A stretch of DNA of 64,000 bases from positions 372,001 through 436,000 of the forward strand of contig NZ_JAGXCY010000001.1 in the NCBI RefSeq assembly GCF_018310695.1, written 5' to 3'. Positions 1 through 7,576 of this stretch are shown in pieces (position 1 is the stretch's first letter; the number at the start of each line of letters is the position of its first letter). Under the pieces are notes generated by a model. It saw nothing but the letters and a program-made list of their open reading frames with translations. It was not told the origin of the DNA and did no database searches. A program made the position numbers and the translations under genes. This stretch comes from Paenibacillus sp. Marseille-Q4541. Its GTDB lineage: Bacteria > Bacillota > Bacilli > Paenibacillales > Paenibacillaceae.

Positions 1-388
1 TATAAGGATAGACTCCCTCTTGTTCTTTCAACATGAGGTTAAGCTCATTACCTTGGGTAAGACTGAAATCAATCGATTTCAGTGTAGCTTCCGAACGCGC
101 TGTTACCGCCCTTACATCTAATATCAGCTGATCTGCCAGGTCACTCTGCGGCAGAGCATCCCATTCCTGATCTGAAGATTCCTGCCCTTCAGTCGTTCCT
201 TTCATCTCATCCAGTTTGTTTTGCAGCAGCTGCTTTTCTGCTTCTATTTGCGCCAGTTCACGACTCTGTTCATCAAGTTTTCCTAACGCAGGAGAGAGAC
301 CAAGCGAGTAAAAAGCAAACAACAAGACAAATCCAAGGAGCAAAGCTAGTACGATGACAGATCTGTACCTATTCATCCGTTCCATCAT
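1..388 (-). CDS. pilO: PilO-like type IV pilus alignment protein (5' part, cut by window edge)
   Basis: PilO-type proteins pair with PilN in the inner-membrane alignment complex of type IV pili. The visible first ~129 residues show a short basic start (MMERMNRYRS), one membrane segment (about residues 10-30, VIVLALLLGFVLLFAFYS) and then a charged, Gln/Glu-rich coiled coil (about 35-70), which is the PilO layout. The ATG pair at 383-388 sits 7 bases after a G-rich ribosome binding site, and the start overlaps the end of the upstream pilM-pilN gene by 20 bases, which indicates translational coupling. The C-terminus lies outside the window. Identity rests on topology and position rather than on conserved residues, so another small pilus protein is possible. 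Confidence 0.75.
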   Translation of the reverse strand, partial: MMERMNRYRSVIVLALLLGFVLLFAFYSLGLSPALGKLDEQSRELAQIEAEKQLLQNKLDEMKGTTEGQESSDQEWDALPQSDLADQLILDVRAVTARSEATLKSIDFSLTQGNELNLMLKEQEGVYPY

Positions 389-1904
389 CGCTAATCCCCC
401 CCTCATTTTCTAACGTAGATAAACTTGTTCCTGCATCTAAATCAACTTGATAAACTGCAGTGAACTGCTCCTTATCCTGACCCGAACCAAAGGGATTCAC
501 CTGACGCTTCGTAAGGCTGGCAATCATCGCTTCTTTTGTAAAAGACATGTCCCTAAGCGAAGTTAGATATTCGGATGCCTGTTCCATCTGCGGTGTATAT
601 AGTGTGATATCTATTTTCGAGCCAAAGGTATATCCAGCATCTTTTAGTAAGGTTCCTTCCGGCATATGGGCTTCTAGTTCCTGAAGTATGGATACGGGAC
701 TATTCCGATATTCTCTTATTTTCTGGATTGCCTCTTTGCGTTCAGCCTGGCCGAGACCTGAGACGCTCAATAACCGAAGTTCCTCTTCTACACTTTGCCT
801 CTGATCCTGAAGTGCAGCTATTCGCTGTTCCTGATTACTTATCTCTCCATGATTTAATACATAAAAAGTCCCGGTTACAACCACGCCCACCATCCAAATT
901 CCAATTAACATCATGGCAATGTAGGGAAAGTAAAAGGCTTCCTTATCCTCTCGTGGAAAAAGATCAATTTTATAACCCCCGTAAGGTTTAAACGCGGCCC
1001 CAACCGCCAATCGATAATCGTTATAATCCGCCCCTGCACTTATTTCTGCGTCTATCCGAAGGAAAGCTTCTTCCGTAACCCGAGTTTCTGGAAGTGATTC
1101 CGTGAGCTCACGAGCCAGTCCCTGTCTAATATGCTCATGACCCGTAACGATAATTTCCTGAATGCGAGCGACCCCATCATGAAGAGTATACTGATAAAAA
1201 TTGAGCATCCTTGAAATTTCAGCTGAAATTTCTCCAAGTTTCAAGGAAGACATTTCGCCCTGTTGATCACCGAGATCATATAAATTCATTGTACGCATAA
1301 AAACAGGATGACCATTATAAAACATATATACGTCCAGATAAGAAGTTTCGAGCTGAATTAGCATCGTTTCTCCAAAGTCTTTGTTACACCCAATGGTAAT
1401 AAGACGGGAAAGTGCTGTTCCAGAAATTTCAACACCAGCTACCTTCAGGCCAGCTTCTTCCACCACATCTACATAGGTCTGAATGACTTCACGAGGAGAT
1501 GCAAAAATCAGCATTTCTGTGTTCTCATCTCCGGTGTTTGTCACCACATAATCATACACAGGATGTTCAAAAGGTAGATGTAATCCTGTTTCCACTTCCA
1601 GTTGAATTAATTGGTCCAGTTGTTTACTGTTCGTTGCCGGAACGGACAGTTTACGAATAATCATCTGAGTGGGGGGAACCGATAAAAACACCTCAGTTCC
1701 TTTTAACCGACCATTCGAGACAGCTGCTTTCAACTCTGCACAGAGGGCGTCCCGATCTCTAATTTGATTACCTTCCATAACCCCCGGTTCAAGAGGAAGA
1801 AAAAAATGTTTGTCGATGTCCTTCGTTTTCTTGGAGAGACGGACATAGCGAACACCGGATTGTTCAATGGAAAGGCCCGCTAATTTCTTCATGCTGCCCA
1901 GCAT
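369..1904 (-). CDS. pilM: PilM-PilN fusion, type IV pilus assembly
   Basis: PilM is a cytoplasmic actin-like ATPase that binds the N-terminal tail of membrane-bound PilN and links the pilus motor to the alignment complex. Residues 1-~320 look like PilM (KLAGLSIEQSGVRYVRLSK, then SVPPTQMIIRKL and a ligand pocket near residue 180). Residues ~328-350 are a single membrane helix (YIAMMLIGIWMVGVVVTGTF), followed by a coiled coil and a ~110-residue PilN-like domain (SILQELEAHMPEG). The 511-residue length is about PilM plus PilN. The start at 1904 lies 7 bases from AGGAGG, and that ribosome binding site overlaps the stop codon of the prepilin peptidase gene. No frameshift is seen at the junction, so this looks like a true fusion. 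Confidence 0.87.
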   Translation of the reverse strand: MLGSMKKLAGLSIEQSGVRYVRLSKKTKDIDKHFFLPLEPGVMEGNQIRDRDALCAELKAAVSNGRLKGTEVFLSVPPTQMIIRKLSVPATNSKQLDQLIQLEVETGLHLPFEHPVYDYVVTNTGDENTEMLIFASPREVIQTYVDVVEEAGLKVAGVEISGTALSRLITIGCNKDFGETMLIQLETSYLDVYMFYNGHPVFMRTMNLYDLGDQQGEMSSLKLGEISAEISRMLNFYQYTLHDGVARIQEIIVTGHEHIRQGLARELTESLPETRVTEEAFLRIDAEISAGADYNDYRLAVGAAFKPYGGYKIDLFPREDKEAFYFPYIAMMLIGIWMVGVVVTGTFYVLNHGEISNQEQRIAALQDQRQSVEEELRLLSVSGLGQAERKEAIQKIREYRNSPVSILQELEAHMPEGTLLKDAGYTFGSKIDITLYTPQMEQASEYLTSLRDMSFTKEAMIASLTKRQVNPFGSGQDKEQFTAVYQVDLDAGTSLSTLENEGGISDDGTDE

Positions 1905-1916
1905 AGTTATATCCTC

Positions 1917-2687
1917 CTAAAAGATTAGTGAAAGGTATGCCTTGATGATTTGTGAACCATAGCCATAAGCAATCAATGTCGCGATCATTAGCCATGGGCC
2001 AAACGGAATCGGTTGTTTGCGTGACACTCGCCCTACCAGCATCATTCCCCCTCCAACTACAGTCCCTAATAGACACGCAATCAGAAAAGCAAGGATGAGC
2101 TCTGGGACTCCCAGAACTAAGCCGCATAAGGCAAATAATTTTACATCTCCCATTCCCATTCCGCCTCTTAGGGCAAATATCAGTATGATCCCGCCTCCAA
2201 GCAGTGCGCCAAGTACATGATGCCACCAAGGACTGGAAGGAAAGAACCCTACTCCAAGTAGCAATAATGGTGTAAAGAAGAGGAGAACCTTGTTTGGAAT
2301 TCTCATATATTTAAGATCAGATAGCGACACAATAACCGTCATACTGACCAGCAGGAGTCCAATCCCCCCCTCTGGTGTGATCCCAAAACGCAGTACTACC
2401 CAAAGATAAAGGAAGCCCGTGATGGCCTCTCCAGCCGGATATAAAAGGGACAGCGAGTCACCGCAATACCTGCATTTACCACGCGAGACAAGGTAACTCG
2501 CAACGGGTATAAGATCCATCGCACGCAGTCTCGTCCCGCAATTACCGCAACTAGAAGGCGGATTGATAACTGATTTGCCGACAGGTACTCGCAAGGCAAC
2601 CACGTTAAAGAAAGATCCAAATACGAGACCAAGTATAGAAAAATAGATCGCTATCAACATTGTCATGGGGATCGGTTCACTTTCCAC
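1917..2687 (-). CDS. pilD: Prepilin peptidase / N-methyltransferase (type IV leader peptidase)
   Basis: This membrane aspartyl protease cuts the leader of type IV prepilins after Gly and methylates the new N-terminus. The 256-residue protein has the family layout: an N-terminal membrane helix (LGLVFGSFFNVV), a cytoplasmic loop with two CxxC pairs (CGNC near 46-49 and CRYC near 72-75, a zinc site), and several further helices. The two catalytic aspartates are visible in SDLKYMRIPN and in the GMGDVKLF (GxGD) motif. It lies between the pilin gene and pilM-pilN, and its substrates are the prepilins at 2795-3247 and 13910-15035. It could also process competence pseudopilins, if any exist elsewhere in the genome. 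Confidence 0.95.
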   Translation of the reverse strand: MESEPIPMTMLIAIYFSILGLVFGSFFNVVALRVPVGKSVINPPSSCGNCGTRLRAMDLIPVASYLVSRGKCRYCGDSLSLLYPAGEAITGFLYLWVVLRFGITPEGGIGLLLVSMTVIVSLSDLKYMRIPNKVLLFFTPLLLLGVGFFPSSPWWHHVLGALLGGGIILIFALRGGMGMGDVKLFALCGLVLGVPELILAFLIACLLGTVVGGGMMLVGRVSRKQPIPFGPWLMIATLIAYGYGSQIIKAYLSLIF

Positions 2688-2732
2688 GCTAAATTTGAAA
2701 CAGGAACCAGGGGATGTTGCCCGTGGTTCCTG
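2687..2732 (-). terminator. Hairpin after the major pilin gene, possible leaky terminator
   Basis: A perfect 9-bp stem (CAGGAACCA at 2701-2709 with TGGTTCCTG at 2724-2732) lies between the pilin and prepilin peptidase genes. On the minus strand it is followed by TTTCAAATTT, an interrupted U-tract. This would let pilin mRNA end or be protected here while a minority reads through, giving more pilin than assembly proteins. The hairpin is directly visible; its effect is inferred. Confidence 0.5.
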
Positions 2733-2794
2733 TAGGGGTGTTGAGATTGAATTTGCACTGATAAATTGAAAGTAAAATATGAAAGCTCATGAAC

Positions 2795-3247
2795 TTATTT
2801 GCCAGTAGTTTCTTTAGATCCAAGGATTTCGGACGCAGTATAGGTCTTACTAATTGAACTTGAAGTACCTAAAACTACTTCCTTTAAGCTGCTATCATCA
2901 CCAAAACTAACTTTTGTGCTTTCTTTGTCCAATTTTAATTTCGTGCTAGGTAATACAATGTCTTCTTCAATATATTTACCTGTTTGAAGCTCGGCTAGCG
3001 AGACTGTTTTAGTTTTGAATTCTCCATTCTTCTCTCCAATAACATACAATCTTGCTGCATCATAAATTTGACGTGCCGTTGCTACATCCCCTTCTGCTTT
3101 AGACTTATCAATGACATTACCAATTAGCGGAATTGCAATAACAGCGATAATAGCCAAAATAACGATTACAGCGAGTAACTCAATCAACGTAAAACCTTTC
3201 TCATCTTCAAGTCTTGCTTGTCTTGCTTTCAGTGCTTTTGCTAACAT
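2795..3247 (-). CDS. pilA: Major type IV prepilin
   Basis: Structural subunit of the pilus. A 23-residue basic leader ends in EKG, and the mature protein begins FTLIELLAVIVILAIIAVIA: the classic type IV prepilin site with Phe+1 and Glu+5, and a hydrophobic helix that serves for membrane anchoring and fibre packing. The rest (about 100 residues) is a small soluble head rich in Lys, Ser and Thr, with no cysteine pair. I place the start at 3247 (MLAKALKARQ) because AAGGGGAT precedes it at good spacing; an in-frame ATG 24 bases upstream has no ribosome binding site. At 150 residues it resembles ComGC/PilA-type pilins of Firmicutes. Its place directly after pilC and before the peptidase supports major-pilin status. 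Confidence 0.9.
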   Translation of the reverse strand: MLAKALKARQARLEDEKGFTLIELLAVIVILAIIAVIAIPLIGNVIDKSKAEGDVATARQIYDAARLYVIGEKNGEFKTKTVSLAELQTGKYIEEDIVLPSTKLKLDKESTKVSFGDDSSLKEVVLGTSSSISKTYTASEILGSKETTGK

Positions 3248-3291
3248 GGGAAATCCCCTTCCATAACTCAAGTTATTTTTAATATATCAAT

Positions 3292-4497
3292 CTATAAATT
3301 GCCGTAGATGCTAAACATCGGAAGCATAATAGAAGCTACAATAATGCCTACCACGCCAGCTAAAAAAGCAATGAGCAACGGCTCCAGCAGTGATTTCATC
3401 CGATCTACCGTATTCTCTACATCCATCTCGTAAAAATCAGCTACCTTTTCGAGCATCTGATCCAGTGATCCCGTCTCTTCTCCTATCGCAATCATTTGCG
3501 TGACGAGGGGTGGAAACACCCATGCACTTTTTAGAGGCTCAGAGAGCGGTTTCCCTTGGCGGAGTGAATCTCCGGCGCTTCGGATATATTTCCCGATCAC
3601 TTTATTACCTGCAATATCTTCAACGATGGCCAACGATTGCAACACCGGCACCGAACTTGCGTAAAGGGAGGCAAAGGTCCTCGTGAACTGGGCGATCGAA
3701 CCTTTTTGATTTAACTTGCCGAATACCGGCACTTTCAGTTTGATATAATCGAGCAGATATGCCCCTCGTTCGGAACGTTTACACACCTGATAGATCGTGA
3801 TAAGCACCAAGATTGCTAGCAGCCACATGTACCACTGACGCTGAATGCTTTTACTGAGCAGGAGAACCATTTGTGTAATCATAGGAAGCTCGGCATCCAT
3901 GGACTCGAACATGGCTACGAACTGAGGCACAATAGCCCATAGCAGATACACGACTGCGGCAATGGCCATCAACCCCACGGTCACAGGATACGTCAGTGCA
4001 GACTTGATCTTCTCGGTGGTGCTGTGCTGCTTCTCATAATAAAGCGCAAGACGATCCAGCGTGCCTTCCAAATCACCCGCTTCTTCGCCAGCACGGATCA
4101 TGCTCACAAATAAAGGCGGGAATATCCGCTTGTGTTCCTGTACCGCTTGTGAAAACGAAATGCCTCGAAGTAAACTGGAGTTGACCTCAAAGAGTGCTTT
4201 CTTCAGCGGTTTGCTCTCTGTCTGTTCGGTAAGAATCTGATTCGCATCTACGATCGATACGCCTGCTCTAATCAAAGTGGCAAACTGCCTGCAATAAATA
4301 ATAAAATGAATCGGCTTTACAGGATTTCCGATATAGATATCCATCTGCAAAATATTTTGCTTCGTTTCTTCCAAGGAAAAGACGGTCACTTCTCGTTTAC
4401 GCAGCTCTTCCATGGCTGTCTTTTTGTCTGCGGCACTAAGCTTTCCTCGGATCTGCTTGCCGCTATTTGTCTTAATTACATATTCAAATTGCCTCAT
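3292..4497 (-). CDS. pilC: PilC / GspF-family inner-membrane platform protein
   Basis: Polytopic platform protein that couples the PilB and PilT motors to pilin insertion and extraction. It is 401 residues long with two repeated T2SSF domains (about residues 65-190 and 265-390). Motifs include FCRQFATLIRAGVS-like and FTRTFASLYASSVPVLQSL, each repeat ending with helices such as YPVTVGLMAIAAVVYLLWAI and LLIAFLAGVVGIIVASIMLP. The start ATG overlaps the pilT stop by one base (TGATG), and GAGGTGA in the end of pilT acts as ribosome binding site. ComGB of competence pili is a related alternative, but the adjoining pilT argues for a retractable type IV pilus. Confidence 0.95.
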   Translation of the reverse strand: MRQFEYVIKTNSGKQIRGKLSAADKKTAMEELRKREVTVFSLEETKQNILQMDIYIGNPVKPIHFIIYCRQFATLIRAGVSIVDANQILTEQTESKPLKKALFEVNSSLLRGISFSQAVQEHKRIFPPLFVSMIRAGEEAGDLEGTLDRLALYYEKQHSTTEKIKSALTYPVTVGLMAIAAVVYLLWAIVPQFVAMFESMDAELPMITQMVLLLSKSIQRQWYMWLLAILVLITIYQVCKRSERGAYLLDYIKLKVPVFGKLNQKGSIAQFTRTFASLYASSVPVLQSLAIVEDIAGNKVIGKYIRSAGDSLRQGKPLSEPLKSAWVFPPLVTQMIAIGEETGSLDQMLEKVADFYEMDVENTVDRMKSLLEPLLIAFLAGVVGIIVASIMLPMFSIYGNL

Positions 4498-5540
4498 CAG
4501 GAACTCACCTCTGCCATATAAGATCTGGCACTCGCAGCAAGTACTTGTCCCTCTTTGACGAGATCACGTACGGCCATTTCCATCGTCTGCATACCTGATG
4601 CTTTTGCTGTTTGCATGACACTTTTGATTTGATGTGTCTTGTCACTCCGAATAAGATTTGCCACGGCGGGCGTATTCATCATCACTTCCGCTGCGCATAC
4701 CCGTCCCTTACCCTCCGCCTTTGGAAACAAACGCTGTGATATTACAGCAACGAGAACCGCTGATAGTTGCGCACGAATCTGAGCATGCTGGTGACCGGGA
4801 AACGCATCTACAATACGATCAATGGTTTGGGGTGCATCCGTGGTATGGAGTGTAGAAAGAACCAAATGTCCCGTTTCTGCCGCAGTAACGGCTGCTGTAA
4901 TCGTCTCTAAATCTCTCATTTCCCCTACTAAAATGACATCAGGATCTTGACGCAGCGCAGCTCGTAGTCCATTTGCAAAACTCTTCGTATCACTGCCCAC
5001 TTCTCTCTGATCGACTAAACTTGATCCGTGTGCATGTATGTACTCAATTGGATCTTCCAAGGTAACAATGTGCTTACGTTCATGACGATTGATATGGTCA
5101 ATAATCGACGCCAGTGTAGACGACTTGCCACTTCCCGCTTTTCCTGTGACCAGAATGAGACCTTGCGATTTCTCGGTCAAAGTATGTACAACAGGCGGTA
5201 AACCAAGCTCATCTAATCCCTTTACATGGGATGGAATGAGGCGCGCTGCAATACTGACCTCGCCGCTCTGCTTGTACACATTCACTCGAAATCGGAGTCC
5301 ATCTTCCAGGGAATAAGCAAAATCCACTTCTCCCTGTTCTTCAAACGTCTCCCTCTGTTCACTGCCGAGAAGGAAATCGGTCATCCCCCAAGCTTCTTCG
5401 GAAGAAATTACCACACCCTCCACAGGCAACAGAAGACCATCGACACGCATGACAGGAGGTGAATGAAGTGAAATATGCAGATCCGAAGCGCCCGATTCAT
5501 ATGCAAATCTGAGCAGTTCTATAATATGGCGACTATGCAT
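4497..5540 (-). CDS. pilT: PilT, pilus retraction ATPase
   Basis: Cytoplasmic hexameric ATPase that depolymerises the pilus and powers twitching motility and DNA uptake. The 347 residues show Walker A GKAGSGKSST (about 130), an Asp box, Walker B (VILVGEMRDLETI), a His box (TGHLVLSTLHTTDAPQTIDR) and the C-terminal IRAQLSAVLVAVISQRL stretch, which corresponds to the AIRNLIRE/retraction region of PilT. It lacks the large N-terminal extension and zinc finger of PilB, as expected. It follows pilB by 17 bases. A dedicated PilT is less common in Firmicutes than ComGA-only systems, so this locus probably makes dynamic pili. Confidence 0.95.
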   Translation of the reverse strand: MHSRHIIELLRFAYESGASDLHISLHSPPVMRVDGLLLPVEGVVISSEEAWGMTDFLLGSEQRETFEEQGEVDFAYSLEDGLRFRVNVYKQSGEVSIAARLIPSHVKGLDELGLPPVVHTLTEKSQGLILVTGKAGSGKSSTLASIIDHINRHERKHIVTLEDPIEYIHAHGSSLVDQREVGSDTKSFANGLRAALRQDPDVILVGEMRDLETITAAVTAAETGHLVLSTLHTTDAPQTIDRIVDAFPGHQHAQIRAQLSAVLVAVISQRLFPKAEGKGRVCAAEVMMNTPAVANLIRSDKTHQIKSVMQTAKASGMQTMEMAVRDLVKEGQVLAASARSYMAEVSS

Positions 5541-5557
5541 TTCGCTGCCTCTCCTCC

Positions 5558-7225
5558 TCAGCCATGTGAAACCGACTCCCGCATGATCTCTTGAATTGTC
5601 GTAATCCCTTTGCCTACTTTCATAATGCCATCTGTCATTAGATGAATAAGCCCCTTCTTCAAGGCCATGGTTCGAATGTCTTCTACCGAAGCGGAGGATG
5701 CAATCATCGCAGCAAGTGCATCGTCGATCTTGAGTACTTCGTGAATGGCTACCCGCCCGCGGTAACCTGTGTTATTACAGTAACCGCAGCCTTTCCCTGC
5801 ATATAACTTGTCCGTTTCAAGTCCATGATTCTGCATAATGATCGATTCTTGAACAGAAGGCAGATAAGCTTCTCTACACTCGGTACATATCTTCCGAACA
5901 AGACGCTGAGCGACGATCCCTAGCAAGGAAGAGGCGATGAGATACGGTTCAATCCCCATATCCCGTAGTCTCATGATCGTACTAATCGCATCGTTGGTAT
6001 GCAGCGTCGATAAAACAAGATGACCGGTCAAGGAAGCTCGAACTGCAATTTCTGCAGTCTCCGTATCCCGGATTTCCCCCACCATAACAACGTTCGGATC
6101 CTGACGCAGGATTGAGCGGAGTCCTGCAGCAAAGGTAAGTCCTACCCCTGTATTCACATTCACCTGATTAATACCTTCGAGCTGATACTCCACTGGGTCC
6201 TCGATAGTAATGATGTTGACATCCTCATTGTTCAGATGATGCAAAGCAGAGTACAACGTTGTTGTCTTACCACTGCCTGTCGGTCCTGTTATGAGCAAAA
6301 TCCCGTAAGGACGATCAATCATCTGTTTGAATAATTCGCTATTCGTCTCACTAAAACCGAGATGTTCAAGCGATTGTACACCTGATGACTGATCTAGCAG
6401 TCGCAGCACCATTTTCTCACCGTGCATCGTAGGCAGTGTAGAAACCCGGATATCAATCATTCGGTAATCCATCTGCATTTTCATCCTGCCATCTTGAGGT
6501 AGTCTTCGCTCTGCTATATTTAATCGAGCCATGATTTTAATTCTTGCCGTAATAAATCCTTGCATCTGTTTGGGAACCTGCCGTTCCGTTCTCAATGTTC
6601 CGTCAATCCGATACCTAATCGCTAAGTGATCTTCACCGGGGTCCATATGAATATCCGAAGCACGGAGCTGCACTGCCTGCTGAATCATCTGGTTAACCAG
6701 TCTGACAATCGGCGAGGCTTCATCCGTAATTTCCGTTTCTTGAAATTCTTCCTGATCAGGAATCTCCACCATCATCTGACTCATGGAGTCACGCAGTCCG
6801 TAATGCCTCGCGATAGCCCGCTGCAGTTCATCCCGCGTAGAAATAGCAGGTTCAATTCGGAATCCAGTTGTCATGCGCAAATCTTCAATAGCGATATAGT
6901 CTAGCGGATCGACCATCGCTACTATCAATTTTCCTCCTTCTTTCATGAAAGGGAGAACCTGATGTCTTTTGGCCATACTTTCCGGAATAATCTGAGTAAT
7001 CGCTGGATCAATATGGTATTTGAACAAACTGACATGAGGAATACCGAGCTGGAATTCCAACACTTCAATCAGCTGCTGCTCTGTAATGTAACCATGGGAA
7101 ATAAGTAGATCCCCTAGCTTCATCTTTGTATCCTGTTGCTGTGCAAGCGCCTCTTGAAGATGCTGCTGTGAGATAATCCCATTCTCGACAAGCAAATCCC
7201 CTAGCCTTTTTTTAATGATGGTCAA
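5558..7225 (-). CDS. pilB: PilB, pilus extension ATPase
   Basis: Hexameric ATPase that drives pilin polymerisation. Residues 1-~150 form the GspE/MshEN-type N-terminal domain, which in some relatives binds c-di-GMP (RLGDLLVENGIISQQHLQEAL then LGIPHVSL). The ATPase core has Walker A GPTGSGKTTT (about 312), Walker B MVGEIRDTETAEIA and a His box. A zinc knuckle CTEC-29 residues-CGYC lies at about 446-481. The 555-residue length is normal. The start is a TTG at 7225: no ATG fits, and GGGGTGATC, complementary to the 16S tail, sits 5 bases upstream. It is the first gene of the core pilus operon. PilB fits better than ComGA because pilT is adjacent. Confidence 0.95.
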   Translation of the reverse strand: MTIIKKRLGDLLVENGIISQQHLQEALAQQQDTKMKLGDLLISHGYITEQQLIEVLEFQLGIPHVSLFKYHIDPAITQIIPESMAKRHQVLPFMKEGGKLIVAMVDPLDYIAIEDLRMTTGFRIEPAISTRDELQRAIARHYGLRDSMSQMMVEIPDQEEFQETEITDEASPIVRLVNQMIQQAVQLRASDIHMDPGEDHLAIRYRIDGTLRTERQVPKQMQGFITARIKIMARLNIAERRLPQDGRMKMQMDYRMIDIRVSTLPTMHGEKMVLRLLDQSSGVQSLEHLGFSETNSELFKQMIDRPYGILLITGPTGSGKTTTLYSALHHLNNEDVNIITIEDPVEYQLEGINQVNVNTGVGLTFAAGLRSILRQDPNVVMVGEIRDTETAEIAVRASLTGHLVLSTLHTNDAISTIMRLRDMGIEPYLIASSLLGIVAQRLVRKICTECREAYLPSVQESIIMQNHGLETDKLYAGKGCGYCNNTGYRGRVAIHEVLKIDDALAAMIASSASVEDIRTMALKKGLIHLMTDGIMKVGKGITTIQEIMRESVSHG

Positions 7226-7576
7226 TACAGATCACCCCAAGTACCATAGCTTGTATTCTGACAAAATAATGAGTAAGGCGTTAGTCGACAGAAAAAACGA
7301 GTCCAACCACTTACATAAGTCCTAAGATTCATGAATGAATCTACCAAAATAATAATACTTTAATCCTATTAACATATTGATTAGATATGTATTTTGTCCT
7401 AGAATGATATATAGCATAGTTTGGAAATATTTACAATGTATTATTTGAAAGAATGAAGATGCTAATTCTCATAAACAGCAGATTACAACGATCTAATAAC
7501 AACCATGAAAATGATGAGGATTCGTATTTTCCCATGATATATCAATCTTTTTCCAATCAAACGAGGGGAGTTCACA
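7226..7576. other. Divergent intergenic region between pilB and the large surface protein gene
   Basis: This AT-rich stretch of 351 bases separates the pilus operon from the divergent gene at 7577. It holds a good plus-strand promoter (7377-7405), the plus-strand leader of about 165 bases and the minus-strand pilB ribosome binding site (7231-7238). I looked for a c-di-GMP riboswitch, which could suit a pilus locus, and saw none of its conserved core. No convincing minus-strand promoter for pilB was found, and no small gene with a credible ribosome binding site. Confidence 0.6.
7377..7405 (+). promoter_or_regulatory. Sigma-A-type promoter for the 1504-residue surface protein gene
   Basis: TTGATT (7377-7382), a 17-base spacer and TAGAAT (7400-7405) match the vegetative promoter consensus at 4 or 5 of 6 positions in each box. 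The gene start lies about 165 bases downstream, leaving a long leader. No terminator-like hairpin is obvious in it. Confidence 0.5.

Noticed and set aside
7406..7576. c-di-GMP riboswitch in the pilus intergenic region
   Set aside because: Looked for because it would fit pilus control; the conserved core and paired elements are not present on either strand.
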